From positions 124,001-188,000 of the forward strand of contig SVOA01000001.1 in NCBI GenBank assembly GCA_015066635.1: DNA of 64,000 bases, written 5' to 3'. The notes under the pieces are model-generated. The model had not been told where the DNA came from. It saw only the letters and a list, made by a program, of their open reading frames with translations, and did no database searches. The translations under genes were made by a program, and so were the position numbers. The stretch is from Oscillospiraceae bacterium. Lineage in GTDB: Bacteria; Bacillota; Clostridia; Oscillospirales; Acutalibacteraceae. Of this stretch, positions 41,678-51,316 are shown in pieces (positions within the stretch are counted from its first letter, which is position 1; every line of letters starts with the position of its first letter).

Positions 41678-42559
41678 TTATAATGCCGCCGCAAGCTCCT
41701 TGAGATAGGCCTTGAAATCTTCGCCGATTTCGGGATGATTCAGCGCAACCTCGCAGTTTGCCTTCATTATGCCGAGCTTGTTGCCCATATCATAGCGTAC
41801 GCCGTCAAAATCCACCGCATTTAATTTGCCCTTTGCGGCGAGCATAAGCATAGAGTCGGTAAAGTAAACCTCTCCGCTCTTTTTGTCGGGCTCGGTTCTT
41901 CTGATACAGTCAAATATTTCAGGCGGCATAACGACACGTCCGAGAATCGAGTAACAGGACACAATCTCCTCGGGAGTCGGCTTCTCGATAATGTTGTGTA
42001 CCTGCATTATCTTCTGTTCAAGAGGCGTGATGTCAAGAGAACAGTACTTCGGCACGTCCTCCCTCGGAACCTCCTTGACGCCTACGCAGCCCGCATCATA
42101 TTTCTCATAAGCCTTTATAAGCTGACCGATTACGGGGTTTCCCTCGGGAGAAACTATTACGTCGTCTCCGTAAAGAATTGCAAACGGCTCGTTGCCGATA
42201 AACTTCTCGGCGCAGAGTATTGCGTGCGCAAGTCCCTTTGTTTCCTTTTGGCGGATGTAGTAGATATTTGCAAGATTTGCGGGATATAAAACGTCCTCAT
42301 AAATTTTCTGCTTTGAAGGGTTGTTTCTGAGGTTTGCCTCAAGCTCAAACGAGTGGTCAAAGTGGTCCTCGATAACGCCCTTGCCTCTGTTTGTGATAAT
42401 GAGAATATCCGTAATTCCCGCCGCGACAGCCTCCTCAACAATATACTGAATTGCAGGCTTGTCAACGATGTTGAGCATTTCCTTGGGCACTGACTTGGAC
42501 GCAGGCAGAACCCTTGTTCCGAGACCTGCCGCAGGGATAATTGCCTTTGTGATTTTCAT
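41678..42559 (-). CDS. galU: UTP-glucose-1-phosphate uridylyltransferase
   Basis: Makes UDP-glucose for glycolipids, wall polymers and surface sugars. 293 residues; nucleotide-binding AAGLGTRVLPASKSVPKEM, GDDVIVSPE, and the KSGEVYFTDSM block. Third in a purB-RING-galU series with short spacers. Confidence 0.96.
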   Translation of the reverse strand: MKITKAIIPAAGLGTRVLPASKSVPKEMLNIVDKPAIQYIVEEAVAAGITDILIITNRGKGVIEDHFDHSFELEANLRNNPSKQKIYEDVLYPANLANIYYIRQKETKGLAHAILCAEKFIGNEPFAILYGDDVIVSPEGNPVIGQLIKAYEKYDAGCVGVKEVPREDVPKYCSLDITPLEQKIMQVHNIIEKPTPEEIVSCYSILGRVVMPPEIFDCIRRTEPDKKSGEVYFTDSMLMLAAKGKLNAVDFDGVRYDMGNKLGIMKANCEVALNHPEIGEDFKAYLKELAAAL

Positions 42560-42582
42560 AACCTTTCCCCCGTTTTATATAA

Positions 42583-43554
42583 CTATCTTATCATTGAAAT
42601 CAGCATTGATACCGCCTCGGAAGCTATTGTAAAGCAAAAGACGGAAAGTATAAACTGCAGGGCAGAGACTCCGCCGCTTCTGAAAAGCGTGCCCCTGTAT
42701 TCCTCCTCGGAATGTACGGTAGCCTTTATCCTGCCGATGTCCTGCTGAACCTTATTCTTGTAAAGCGTGTTTGCGTATAAGCCGCAGAAAAGATGAATCA
42801 GTAATTCGGAAACAAGCAGCACCTTTGTCTCGACAAGCGAAATTATTGCCTGCTGAGCCTCCGCAAGCTCGCCGCTTGTCGCCTTGCCCTGATAGTACTC
42901 CTCCATAACCGCTTGATATTCGGTCATATTATCTGTCAGCCGCGGCGTAGTGCACAATGCGGTAATCAGAATAACCGCAAGCGAAATAAAAATGCCGATT
43001 TTTGTCATCTTTCTGAAAAAGAACCAGTACTGACCGAAAATGAACGCCGCCCAGTTAAAAGAAATTCTCTTGCCGGTCTTTTCCATTTTATAGAATTTCG
43101 GAATATATCTGTCAGCGCCGCTCTGAATATACTCGGCTGTGTCCGAAACCGTATGTCCGCCGAGAATATCGTTAGGGTTAATCTGAACTACATTTGTGCC
43201 GAAGCCCGCACCCTGCGTATTTGCGCCGGGGAACGGAAACGGTGCGTCGTTACGGTTGTTGTAAAGCCTTGCTCCGCAATTTGTACAGACGGGCTCCTCC
43301 GCGGCGTTTTCCGAACCGCAGTACGGACAGAAAACCTTGTTCTGTACGGGAATATGCTCAATCATGGGCAGCTTTTCGCCAACCTCGGGAGTCCACTCAT
43401 AGCCCTCGCCGTGTCTTGCCTCGTTAAAACAGTTGTTGCTCTGTAAATAGCATTCTCTGTGGTGCGGAGTTCCGCATATCGGGCAGACCGCTATATCGTC
43501 CTTATCCGTAAACGCCTTGTTGCAGACGGGACATTTCTCTCCAATGAAATTCAT
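42583..43554 (-). CDS. prokaryotic RING-finger/zinc-ribbon membrane protein with DUF2628-like domain
   Basis: 323 residues. An N-terminal RING-like zinc module (CPVCNKAF...CPICGTPHHRECYL) is followed by a short zinc ribbon (FCPYCGSENAAEEPVCTNCG), a linker, and a membrane domain with about three or four helices starting SFNWAAFIFGQYWFFFRKM, as in DUF2628-type proteins. The zinc modules should be cytoplasmic. Function unknown; ubiquitin-ligase activity should not be assumed. The ATG is 24 bases after the purB stop. Confidence 0.8.
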   Translation of the reverse strand: MNFIGEKCPVCNKAFTDKDDIAVCPICGTPHHRECYLQSNNCFNEARHGEGYEWTPEVGEKLPMIEHIPVQNKVFCPYCGSENAAEEPVCTNCGARLYNNRNDAPFPFPGANTQGAGFGTNVVQINPNDILGGHTVSDTAEYIQSGADRYIPKFYKMEKTGKRISFNWAAFIFGQYWFFFRKMTKIGIFISLAVILITALCTTPRLTDNMTEYQAVMEEYYQGKATSGELAEAQQAIISLVETKVLLVSELLIHLFCGLYANTLYKNKVQQDIGRIKATVHSEEEYRGTLFRSGGVSALQFILSVFCFTIASEAVSMLISMIR

Positions 43555-43578
43555 AATATCATCTCTTTGTAATAATAA

Positions 43579-45009
43579 TCAGACTTTAATCTCGGCTTTT
43601 ATGCCTATTTCGTCGCTGTATTTCTCAAGCAGAGGTTTAACCTCGCTGTCAATGAATTCCTCAACCTGCTCGGGCGCTCTGCCGATAAAGTTTTCGGGTT
43701 TCATCTCTGCAAGTATTTCCTCCTTTGTCAGCGAAAAAGCGCTGTCGGCGGCAATTCTCTCAACAAGGTCGTTGGGCTTGCCCTCCGCCTTAACGACTGC
43801 GCCCGCATCCATTGAGTGCCGACGGATTCTCTCGTGAAGTTCCTGACGGTCGCCGCCCTTTTTAACTGCTGCCATCATAATATTCTCGGTAGCCATAAAC
43901 GGAAGCTCCGCGATAAGATGCTTTTCCGTCATTTTGGGATAAACAACAAGTCCGCTGACTACATTTAAGTATAATTCCAATATCGCGTCAACCGCAAGAA
44001 ATGCCTCGGGAACGCTGATTCTCTTGTTTGCCGAGTCGTCGAGCGTTCTCTCAAACCACTGTGTCGAGGCGGTAATCGCAGGGTTGATGGCGTCTGCAAT
44101 TACATATCTTGCGAGCGAGGAAATTCTCTCACTTCTCATCGGGTTTCTCTTGTAAGCCATAGCGGATGAGCCTATCTGATTCTTTTCAAAGGGCTCCTCT
44201 ATTTCCTTCTCGTGCTGAAGCATTCTCAGGTCTCCCGAGAATTTATATGCCGACTGAGCAATTCCCGACAGTACGGAAAGCACATTGTAGTCAAGCTTTC
44301 TCGAATAGGTCTGTCCCGAAACCGTAAAGCAGCTGTCAAAGCCCATCTTCTCGGCAATCTTACGGTCAAGCGCCTTGATTTTTTCGCTGTCGCCGTCAAA
44401 CAGTTCTACAAAGGACGCCTGCGTACCCGTGGTACCCTTTGAACCGAGCAGTCTCATCTGTGAGAGCTGAAACTCTACATACTGCATATCCATTACCAGA
44501 TCCTGAAGCCAGAGAGACGCTCTCTTGCCTACCGTTGTCGGCTGTGCAGGCTGATAGTGTGTATATGCCAGACAGGGCATATCCTTATACTCAAGCGCAA
44601 ACTTTGAAAGCTCGCTGATTACGTTTACAAGTTTCTTTCTGACAAGCTTTAACGCCTCGGTCATAATGATAACGTCGGTGTTGTCTCCTACATAGCAGGA
44701 GGTTGCGCCCAGATGAATTATTCCCTTCGCCTTTGGGCACTGAAGTCCGTAAGCGTAAACGTGGCTCATAACGTCATGGCGGACCTTCTTTTCCTGCTCC
44801 TCAGCCGCCTCATAGTTTATATCGTCGGCGTGCGCTTTGAGCTCGGCTATCTGCTCATCCGTTATGTTGAGTCCGAGTTCCTTTTCGGTTTCGGCAAGCG
44901 CAATCCATAACTTTCTCCATGTTCTGAACTTACAGTCGGGGGAGAAAATATATTTCATTTCCTTGCTTGAATACCTTGAATTAAGCGGACTCTCATAAAT
45001 ATCTTTCAT
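43579..45009 (-). CDS. purB: adenylosuccinate lyase
   Basis: Purine synthesis enzyme acting on SAICAR and adenylosuccinate, 476 residues. Superfamily signature [15 protein letters not shown]; also [14 protein letters not shown] and the catalytic-loop region. ATG 45009 is preceded by GAAGGTG; a GTG three codons earlier is an alternative. Confidence 0.96.
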   Translation of the reverse strand: MKDIYESPLNSRYSSKEMKYIFSPDCKFRTWRKLWIALAETEKELGLNITDEQIAELKAHADDINYEAAEEQEKKVRHDVMSHVYAYGLQCPKAKGIIHLGATSCYVGDNTDVIIMTEALKLVRKKLVNVISELSKFALEYKDMPCLAYTHYQPAQPTTVGKRASLWLQDLVMDMQYVEFQLSQMRLLGSKGTTGTQASFVELFDGDSEKIKALDRKIAEKMGFDSCFTVSGQTYSRKLDYNVLSVLSGIAQSAYKFSGDLRMLQHEKEIEEPFEKNQIGSSAMAYKRNPMRSERISSLARYVIADAINPAITASTQWFERTLDDSANKRISVPEAFLAVDAILELYLNVVSGLVVYPKMTEKHLIAELPFMATENIMMAAVKKGGDRQELHERIRRHSMDAGAVVKAEGKPNDLVERIAADSAFSLTKEEILAEMKPENFIGRAPEQVEEFIDSEVKPLLEKYSDEIGIKAEIKV

Positions 45010-45084
45010 AATCTGCACCTTCGCTTTTCCCTTGTAATAAACAAAATTTGCGTTATAGATAATTTTTAACTAACCGCCGTTTTC

Positions 45085-46071
45085 TTACAGAAGCGTTCTT
45101 CTGAGTTCCTCTGCGGAAAGAGGACTGAGATATGCCGCAGGGATGTCAAATATCGTTTTGCAGCCCGTCTGTCCCTCGATATTCAGACGGTGTGCGGCTC
45201 TCGCATAGGCGGCGATTACCGAGCCCGTGAATTCGGGGTTGGAATCAAGCTTGAGATTGTACTCAATGATATGCTTGTTTTCCTTATCGAAGCCCGTCCT
45301 GCCGCTTCTGATAACAAAACCGCCGTGAGGAAGTCCGCTGTGGTCGCGCTTCATTTCCTCTGCCGTGATAAAATGAACGGTCGTATCGTATGCGTCAAAG
45401 TAGTTGGGCATTTCCTTGATTTCTTTTTCTATTCTCGCCTTGTCCGCGCCCTCCTCGGCAACTACAAAGCACTCTCTTGTATGCTGCTGTCTTGCGGTAA
45501 AATCGGGTGTTTCTCCACGCCTTACCGTATCAACTGCGCTGTCAACGGGAATGGTGTACTGTCTTGCGTCAACTACACCCTCAATGCGGCGTACCGCGTC
45601 CGAGTGTCCCTGACTTACGCCCTTGCCCCAGAAGGTGTAGTTCTTACCCTCGGGAAGAACGGCTGTTGAAATCATCCTCATAAGCGAGAACATACCGGGG
45701 TCCCAGCCTATTGAAATAATGCCGACTTTTCCCGCTCTCTTTGCGGCGGCGTCAACATTTGCAAAATGCTCGGGAATCTTTGCGTGAGTGTCAAAGCTGT
45801 CGATAACATTGAACATCTCCGCATATTTCGGAGTCTGTACGGGAAGGTCGGTAGCGCTTCCTCCGCCAATAACAAGGACGTCTATTCTGTCCTTCCATTT
45901 CTCAATTTCATCCGTACCGGCAACGGGGACACCCTGTGTTCTGATTTTAACGCTGTCGGGATTTCTTCTCGTAAATACCGCAACAAGCTCAAGGTCGTCG
46001 CTCTGTCTTATTGCGCTCTCTACTCCTCTTGAAAGGTTGCCGTAGCCTACAATTCCTATTCTTGTTTTCAT
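45085..46071 (-). CDS. ddh: meso-diaminopimelate D-dehydrogenase
   Basis: NADPH-dependent enzyme making meso-diaminopimelate in one step from tetrahydrodipicolinate, for lysine and peptidoglycan. 328 residues; N-terminal Rossmann motif GIVGYGNLSRGVE, FDTHAKIP, SIGWDPGMFSLMR and GVSQGHSDAVRRI. The next gene upstream is dapF, which belongs to the alternative multi-step route. Confidence 0.95.
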   Translation of the reverse strand: MKTRIGIVGYGNLSRGVESAIRQSDDLELVAVFTRRNPDSVKIRTQGVPVAGTDEIEKWKDRIDVLVIGGGSATDLPVQTPKYAEMFNVIDSFDTHAKIPEHFANVDAAAKRAGKVGIISIGWDPGMFSLMRMISTAVLPEGKNYTFWGKGVSQGHSDAVRRIEGVVDARQYTIPVDSAVDTVRRGETPDFTARQQHTRECFVVAEEGADKARIEKEIKEMPNYFDAYDTTVHFITAEEMKRDHSGLPHGGFVIRSGRTGFDKENKHIIEYNLKLDSNPEFTGSVIAAYARAAHRLNIEGQTGCKTIFDIPAAYLSPLSAEELRRTLL

Positions 46072-46104
46072 AATAATTTCTCCTTTTCAAAAGTTTACAA
46101 AAAA

Positions 46105-46938
46105 TTACCCGATTTCCCCATCGCATATTTTTTCGCACGGTCCGGTCATAAAGACCTCGCCGTTTTCAGACCAGTTAATAACAAGATTTCCTCCGCGAAG
46201 TCTGACCGTAATATCGTCAGCCCTCTTACAAAAGCCGTTAAGCACGCACGCAACAACCGACGCGCAGGCTCCCGTACCGCAGGCAAGCGTTTCGCCCGAG
46301 CCTCTCTCCCAGACTCTCATTTCAATTTCCGAAGGACTTATTATCTTAACAAATTCCGTATTTATCCTTTCGGGAAAAAGCGCATTGTTCTCAAAAAGAG
46401 GTCCGATTTTTTCAAGCTCAAGCCCGCCGACATTGTTTTCAAATACAATACAGTGAGGATTGCCCATTGAAACGCAGGTTATTTCGTAATCTTTTCCGTT
46501 TATAGTTAATTTTTGTCTAACAATCTTTTCCGAGTCCTGATTAACGGGAATATCCCTCGCATTAAGTATGGGCTCTCCCATATTGACGGTTGCCGAAACT
46601 ACCTTTCCGCCCTCTTTTTTTACGGAAATCTCTTTTATTCCGCTGAGAGTTTCCAGAGTAACCGTTTCCCTGTCGGTCATACCGTTATCGCATACATATT
46701 TTGCTATACAGCGCGACGCGTTGCCGCACATTTTACCCTGTGAGCCGTCGGCGTTATACATTTCCATTTTGAAATCTGCCGAGTCGCTCGACTTTATAAG
46801 CACAAGCCCGTCGGAGCCGATACCGAAATGTCTGTCGCTGACTTTAACGGCAAGCGAAGCGGGGTCGGTTACGGTTTCCTCAAAGCAGTTTATGTAGATG
46901 TAGTCGTTGCCGGCTCCCTGCATTTTAGTAAATTTCAT
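46105..46938 (-). CDS. dapF: diaminopimelate epimerase
   Basis: Cofactor-free racemase converting LL- to meso-diaminopimelate, 277 residues. Both catalytic cysteines are present in MCGNASRCIAKY and ETLACGTGACASV, and the start MKFTKMQGAGNDYIYI is typical. Its 5' end overlaps the ANTAR gene by 14 bases. Confidence 0.96.
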   Translation of the reverse strand: MKFTKMQGAGNDYIYINCFEETVTDPASLAVKVSDRHFGIGSDGLVLIKSSDSADFKMEMYNADGSQGKMCGNASRCIAKYVCDNGMTDRETVTLETLSGIKEISVKKEGGKVVSATVNMGEPILNARDIPVNQDSEKIVRQKLTINGKDYEITCVSMGNPHCIVFENNVGGLELEKIGPLFENNALFPERINTEFVKIISPSEIEMRVWERGSGETLACGTGACASVVACVLNGFCKRADDITVRLRGGNLVINWSENGEVFMTGPCEKICDGEIG

Positions 46939-47464
46939 AAGTTCCCTCTATTATCATCAGAGCAATATCCGTCATCTTTCTTCCCGTTTCCATACTTCTG
47001 TGCCGCAGGAAAGCGTGTGCCTCCCTTTCCGAGATATGATGGCGGTCCATCATAATTCTTTTTGCCGCTGTAAGAAGCCTGTCGCTCTCCGAATCTGCGG
47101 CGGCGTGCGCCGATTGCTTCTGGTCGGTGCTTCTCGCGAGAAAGCCGACCGTATCTATAAGGTCGGAAATATTAACGGGCATATTCAGAGTAACCATATT
47201 GCTGAAATACGCCGTCTGTGCCTCGCCCGATGGCAGAAGCACTACCAGATCAAATCCCGAAGGGAGAAGCTGTGCGAGATAAACCGACGACATATCGCTG
47301 AGCTTTCCGCACACGGCAACAGAATCGGGATGAATACTTGCGTATGACAAAACTTCACTGCCCGATGAAAATATATTATTGACAAACAGCTTGCCCGACT
47401 GCAGGAGATTTTTAATTCTTTCCGCGGAGCGTCTGTTTGCAGATGCAATAATAATATTTCTCAT
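46925..47464 (-). CDS. ANTAR-domain RNA-binding regulator
   Basis: 179 residues. The N-terminal 115 are receiver-like in length and hydrophobic pattern but lack a clear phosphorylatable Asp pocket. Residues about 125-175 form an ANTAR domain (LLTAAKRIMMDRHHISEREA; MTDIALMIIEG), known to bind twin-hairpin RNAs and prevent termination. It overlaps dapF and follows glyA. The target is unknown; nitrogen-related genes are common for the family in Clostridia. Confidence 0.85.
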   Translation of the reverse strand: MRNIIIASANRRSAERIKNLLQSGKLFVNNIFSSGSEVLSYASIHPDSVAVCGKLSDMSSVYLAQLLPSGFDLVVLLPSGEAQTAYFSNMVTLNMPVNISDLIDTVGFLARSTDQKQSAHAAADSESDRLLTAAKRIMMDRHHISEREAHAFLRHRSMETGRKMTDIALMIIEGTYEIY

Positions 47465-47500
47465 ACTGCCGAACCCTAAGGGTTATGCCTCCGGTCGCAA

Positions 47501-48754
47501 TTATTTGTATATGGGATGTCTCGTGCAGATTTCGGTAACGCCTTCTCTGATGTAATCTGCCCTGGCATCGAAATCGGTAGCGGCAAGATAGATGAATTCC
47601 GCAACCTTCTTCATATCCTCAGCCGTAAAGCCTCTTGTGGTTACTGCAGGTGTTCCGAGTCTGATACCGCTTGTAACGAAGGGCTTTTCGGGGTCGTTGG
47701 GGATAGCGTTTTTATTAGCCGTAATATAGACCTTGTCGAGTCTCTGCTCAAGCTCTTTGCCCGTAATTCCTACCGAGCGCAGGTCAACTAAAATAAGGTG
47801 GTTGTCGCTGCCTCCCGAAACAAGGCTTACGCCTCTTGACAGAAGTCCGTCGGCGAGAGTTTTACAGTTGTCGATAACCCTCTGCTGATATGCCTTGAAC
47901 TCGGGTTTAAGTGCCTCTCCGAAGCATACCGCCTTGCCTGCTATAACGTGCATAAGCGGACCGCCCTGAGTACCGGGGAAAATTGCCTTGTCAAACTTTG
48001 CGGCAAGCTCCTCGCTGTTGGTAAGGATAAGTCCGCCTCTCGGACCTCTGAGCGTTTTATGAGTGGTGGTCGTAACAACGTCCGCATACGGCATCGGCGA
48101 CGGATGAAGTCCCGCCGCAACAAGTCCCGCAATATGAGCCATATCTACCATAAGATATGCGCCCACGGACTTTGCGGTCTCCGAAATTCTGCTGAAATCT
48201 ATAATTCTCGGATATGCGGAAGCGCCGGCAACGATAAGCTTCGGCTTGCATTCCTTTGCTTTTCTGTCAAATTCGTCATAGTCTATAAAACCGTCTGCGT
48301 TTACTCCGTAAGGAACGAAGTTATAATATTTTCCCGACAGATTTACGGGGCTTCCGTGAGTGAGGTGTCCGCCCTCGGCAAGATTCATACCCATAACCGT
48401 GTCGCCGGGATTAAGAAGCGCAAAGTAAACGGCGATATTTGCCTGAGCGCCCGAATGTGGCTGAACATTTGCAAAGCCTGCCGAGAAAAGCTCCTTTGCT
48501 CTGTCCCTTGCTATGTTTTCAACTATGTCAACATCCTCGCAGCCGCCGTAGTAACGGTGTGCGGGATAGCCCTCTGCATATTTGTTTGTGAGCACGCTGC
48601 CCATAGCGGCCATAACCGCGGGAGAAACGATATTTTCACTCGCGATAAGCTCAATATTCCTCTGCTGACGCTCAAATTCAAGCTTCATCGCCTCGCCTAC
48701 CGCAGGGTCATATTCACTTACGAAATTAAGCGCGTCCGTTGTGTAATTATTCAT
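47501..48754 (-). CDS. glyA: serine hydroxymethyltransferase
   Basis: PLP enzyme making glycine and 5,10-methylene-THF from serine. 417 residues; PLP lysine in [14 protein letters not shown], plus [11 protein letters not shown] and [16 protein letters not shown] single gene with its own promoter; a small ANTAR gene follows. Confidence 0.97.
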   Translation of the reverse strand: MNNYTTDALNFVSEYDPAVGEAMKLEFERQQRNIELIASENIVSPAVMAAMGSVLTNKYAEGYPAHRYYGGCEDVDIVENIARDRAKELFSAGFANVQPHSGAQANIAVYFALLNPGDTVMGMNLAEGGHLTHGSPVNLSGKYYNFVPYGVNADGFIDYDEFDRKAKECKPKLIVAGASAYPRIIDFSRISETAKSVGAYLMVDMAHIAGLVAAGLHPSPMPYADVVTTTTHKTLRGPRGGLILTNSEELAAKFDKAIFPGTQGGPLMHVIAGKAVCFGEALKPEFKAYQQRVIDNCKTLADGLLSRGVSLVSGGSDNHLILVDLRSVGITGKELEQRLDKVYITANKNAIPNDPEKPFVTSGIRLGTPAVTTRGFTAEDMKKVAEFIYLAATDFDARADYIREGVTEICTRHPIYK

Positions 48755-48806
48755 ACGAAATCACTCCTGTCAAGAAAATAAAAATCTTCCTATTTTTACA
48801 GATAAA

Positions 48807-48836
48807 ATTATACCATTTTTATACAATTCAATTCAA
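48807..48836 (-). promoter_or_regulatory. promoter of glyA
   Basis: TTGAAT (48836-48831), 18 bp, TATAAT (48812-48807). Confidence 0.6.
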
Positions 48837-48850
48837 TAGACATTTATCAA

Positions 48851-48880
48851 AAAACACCCGCATATTTGCAGGTGTTTTTA
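48851..48880 (-). terminator. terminator of mrp
   Basis: AAAACACC-GC...GC-GGTGTTTT hairpin with T run. Upstream of the glyA promoter. Confidence 0.8.
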
Positions 48881-48891
48881 GTGTTTTTGAC

Positions 48892-49704
48892 TTATTTTGC
48901 AAGACGCTCGATTACGGCGTCAAAGTTTTTGGTGTCGCAAAGCTCAACCGCGCCGCTGTCAACGAGCGAAGCTGTTTTGGGGTCTATGGGAAGTCTCGCA
49001 AGCACGGGTACTCCGAGCTCGGAGGAAATTCCGTCAATTTTGCTCTCGCCGAATACCGAATGCTTTTTACCGCAGTCGGGGCACTCAAAATAGCTCATAT
49101 TCTCCACAAATCCTAGTACGGGAATATTCATAAGCTTCGCCATATTGTAAGCTTTTTTCACTATAAGAGTTACAAGGTCCTGAGGAGTTGTAACTATAAT
49201 AATTCCGTCAAGCGGAAGTCCCTGGAAAACGGTCAGCGGAACGTCGCCCGTTCCCGGAGGCATATCGACAAACATAAAGTCAATGTCTCCCCAGACAACC
49301 TCCTGCCAGAACTGGTTTATAACGCCCGAAATGACGGGACCTCTCCATACTACGGGAGCGTCCTCCTTATCAAGCAGAAGATTAACGCTCATAACTCTGA
49401 TTCCGAGTTTTGTTTCTGCGGGGAAAAGTCCCTGCTCGTCGCCCTCCGCCCTCGTGTGAATACCGAATGCCTTGGGAATTGACGGACCCGTAACGTCCGC
49501 GTCAAGAACTGCGGTCTGATAACCCTTTGTCTGCGCCGCAACCGCAAGCAGACTTGTTACCGTGCTTTTGCCGACGCCGCCCTTACCGCTGACAACGCCT
49601 ATAACCTTTTTTACCGTGCTGTACTCGTTTGCGGGAATTCTTAAATCTCTTTCGCTGCAGTTCTGAGAACAGCTTGAACAGTCATGTGTACACCCTTCGC
49701 TCAT
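48892..49704 (-). CDS. mrp: Mrp/NBP35-family Fe-S carrier ATPase
   Basis: P-loop ATPase that assembles or carries Fe-S clusters, 270 residues. N-terminal Cys-rich CTHDCSSCSQNC, deviant Walker A GKGGVGKSTVT, DMPPGTGD, and the CxxC pair CPDC near the C-terminus that binds a bridging cluster in dimers. Last gene after the CPBP protease and tadA. Confidence 0.94.
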   Translation of the reverse strand: MSEGCTHDCSSCSQNCSERDLRIPANEYSTVKKVIGVVSGKGGVGKSTVTSLLAVAAQTKGYQTAVLDADVTGPSIPKAFGIHTRAEGDEQGLFPAETKLGIRVMSVNLLLDKEDAPVVWRGPVISGVINQFWQEVVWGDIDFMFVDMPPGTGDVPLTVFQGLPLDGIIIVTTPQDLVTLIVKKAYNMAKLMNIPVLGFVENMSYFECPDCGKKHSVFGESKIDGISSELGVPVLARLPIDPKTASLVDSGAVELCDTKNFDAVIERLAK

Positions 49705-49726
49705 TTTTCTTCTCCTTATTTTAAAA

Positions 49727-50179
49727 TCAATTATTATCTCTCAGATTTTTAAAAAAATTACTTAAAAGCTCTGAGCACTCATCCTCAAGCACCCCCGCCT
49801 CAAACAGGGGAATATGTGTAAAGCCCTCGGAAAACATATTCATTACGGAAACAACTGCGCCGTTTTTTCTGTCCTTTGCGCCGAAAGTAACTTTTTTAAG
49901 TCTTGCGTTTATTATTGCGCCCGCGCACATAGGACACGGCTCAAGAGTAACATAAATCTCGCACTCCCAAAGTCTCCAGCCGCCGAGCTTTTTACAGGCT
50001 GAGTCTATTGCCTCGATTTCTGCGTGGCAGAGGGCGTTTTTTTCCTTTTCTCTGCGGTTTCTTCCCACGGAAACGACCTCGCCGTTCTTAACTATTACGG
50101 CGCCTATCGGCACCTCGCCTTCCTCGCCTGCCCTCTTTGCCTGCGTGAGAGCAATTCTCATATAATCTGTCTTTGTCAT
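49727..50179 (-). CDS. tadA: tRNA-specific adenosine deaminase
   Basis: Deaminates A34 of tRNA-Arg(ACG) to inosine. 150 residues; zinc and catalytic motifs LCHAEIEAI and PCPMCAGAI. ATG 50179 overlaps the stop of the CPBP gene (ATGA), which decides the start over a longer upstream reading. Confidence 0.95.
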   Translation of the reverse strand: MTKTDYMRIALTQAKRAGEEGEVPIGAVIVKNGEVVSVGRNRREKEKNALCHAEIEAIDSACKKLGGWRLWECEIYVTLEPCPMCAGAIINARLKKVTFGAKDRKNGAVVSVMNMFSEGFTHIPLFEAGVLEDECSELLSNFFKNLRDNN

Positions 50180-51186
50180 GAATTTATAAAGAACGCAGTT
50201 TCTATGCCAAGTACAACTATCGCGGCAATCATCGGTACCGTCAGCAGAAAAGCCGAGGTCTTTTCGGAGGTCCTCAGAATATTGCACTCGCCGCGTGACA
50301 GAACAGATACAGGTCTCGGATTTTTCTTTAAGAAAAACGCAAGACAAATGCCTCCGACAATGAATATCGTTATATAAAGAGCGCTCACAAATACATTAAA
50401 TTGCAGGTCTGTAAGCATCTCAGAAAGCGTCATCTGAATAACTGCGATTAAATTGTTTGCAAAGTGTATGATAATTCCCGTCCACATTGTTCCCGTCTTG
50501 ATTACGGCGTAGCCAATCATAATTCCCGCCATAAAAGCAAACGGAATCTGAATCATATTGCCGTGAAGTATCGCAAACACAAAGCTTGACATCATTATCG
50601 CAAAGACGTCTCCGTATCTGCGGAGCGCCTGAAGCACAAAGCCTCTGATACAGAATTCCTCGACAACGGCAGGCAGCGCAGCCGTTCCGACCGCGGATAA
50701 TATAACTCCCATTACCGAACCGTAATCCGAAGTATCCTCGGGAGAAGAAAGCTCAACGCCGAAAAACGCCTCGACCGCAGAAGCAAATACTCCGGTAACT
50801 ATGGTTGCAAGAATACAAACCATAATACCCACTGCAACAAGCTTGCCCATTTCGGATTTGTCATAGGGCTTACCGAGAGGAAGCTCAGAGACATACGAAC
50901 GGTTTTTTGCAAGTTTATACGCGATTGCAAACGGAATCAAAAGGGCAAAAATTGCTATTACCATCCCTATTGACTCGGAAAAATCGGAATTGTTCAAATA
51001 AGAATCATATACGGGAGATATTCTTCCTATCAGCAGACCTATTAAAAGGTTCAGACCTAAAAAGGCGAGTATTGCGCCGCCGCAAGCCATACTGATAAAA
51101 GCAATGCGCCTTTTTTCGCTTTGCTTTTGCTGCATTTCGTATCCGTAACCGAAATATCCGTTATTCTGTCCGTAATAATATTGCAT
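50176..51186 (-). CDS. CPBP-family intramembrane metalloprotease
   Basis: CAAX-protease/bacteriocin-processing-type membrane protein, 336 residues, about eight hydrophobic helices. Motifs EEFCIRGFVLQALRR (EExxR) and FAILHGNM (His) carry the active site. The cytosolic N-terminus is Tyr/Gly/Gln-rich. The substrate is unknown; such proteins process prenylated or peptide substrates or act in self-immunity. Confidence 0.9.
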   Translation of the reverse strand: MQYYYGQNNGYFGYGYEMQQKQSEKRRIAFISMACGGAILAFLGLNLLIGLLIGRISPVYDSYLNNSDFSESIGMVIAIFALLIPFAIAYKLAKNRSYVSELPLGKPYDKSEMGKLVAVGIMVCILATIVTGVFASAVEAFFGVELSSPEDTSDYGSVMGVILSAVGTAALPAVVEEFCIRGFVLQALRRYGDVFAIMMSSFVFAILHGNMIQIPFAFMAGIMIGYAVIKTGTMWTGIIIHFANNLIAVIQMTLSEMLTDLQFNVFVSALYITIFIVGGICLAFFLKKNPRPVSVLSRGECNILRTSEKTSAFLLTVPMIAAIVVLGIETAFFINS

Positions 51187-51282
51187 ATCCGTTTCCTTCT
51201 GTATTTATTATCTGCCCTTGATTATAATGCTATTTGATTAACAAATTATTACCAAATAAATAATAATATTATAATTTTATGC

Positions 51283-51311
51283 GATTCCCCGTCCTGATAA
51301 GACGGGGAATC
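51283..51311. terminator. terminator hairpin after gyrA
   Basis: GATTCCCCGTC-CTGATAA-GACGGGGAATC. The T run is on the plus side; the minus side is only AT-rich. Confidence 0.7.
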
Positions 51312-51316
51312 TTTTT

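Noticed and set aside
47948..48781. 277-codon plus-strand frame opposite glyA
   Set aside because: Antisense shadow of glyA.
50180..50347. N-terminal extension of tadA
   Set aside because: It overlaps the CPBP gene in another frame and is not similar to TadA; the ATGA overlap gives a natural start.
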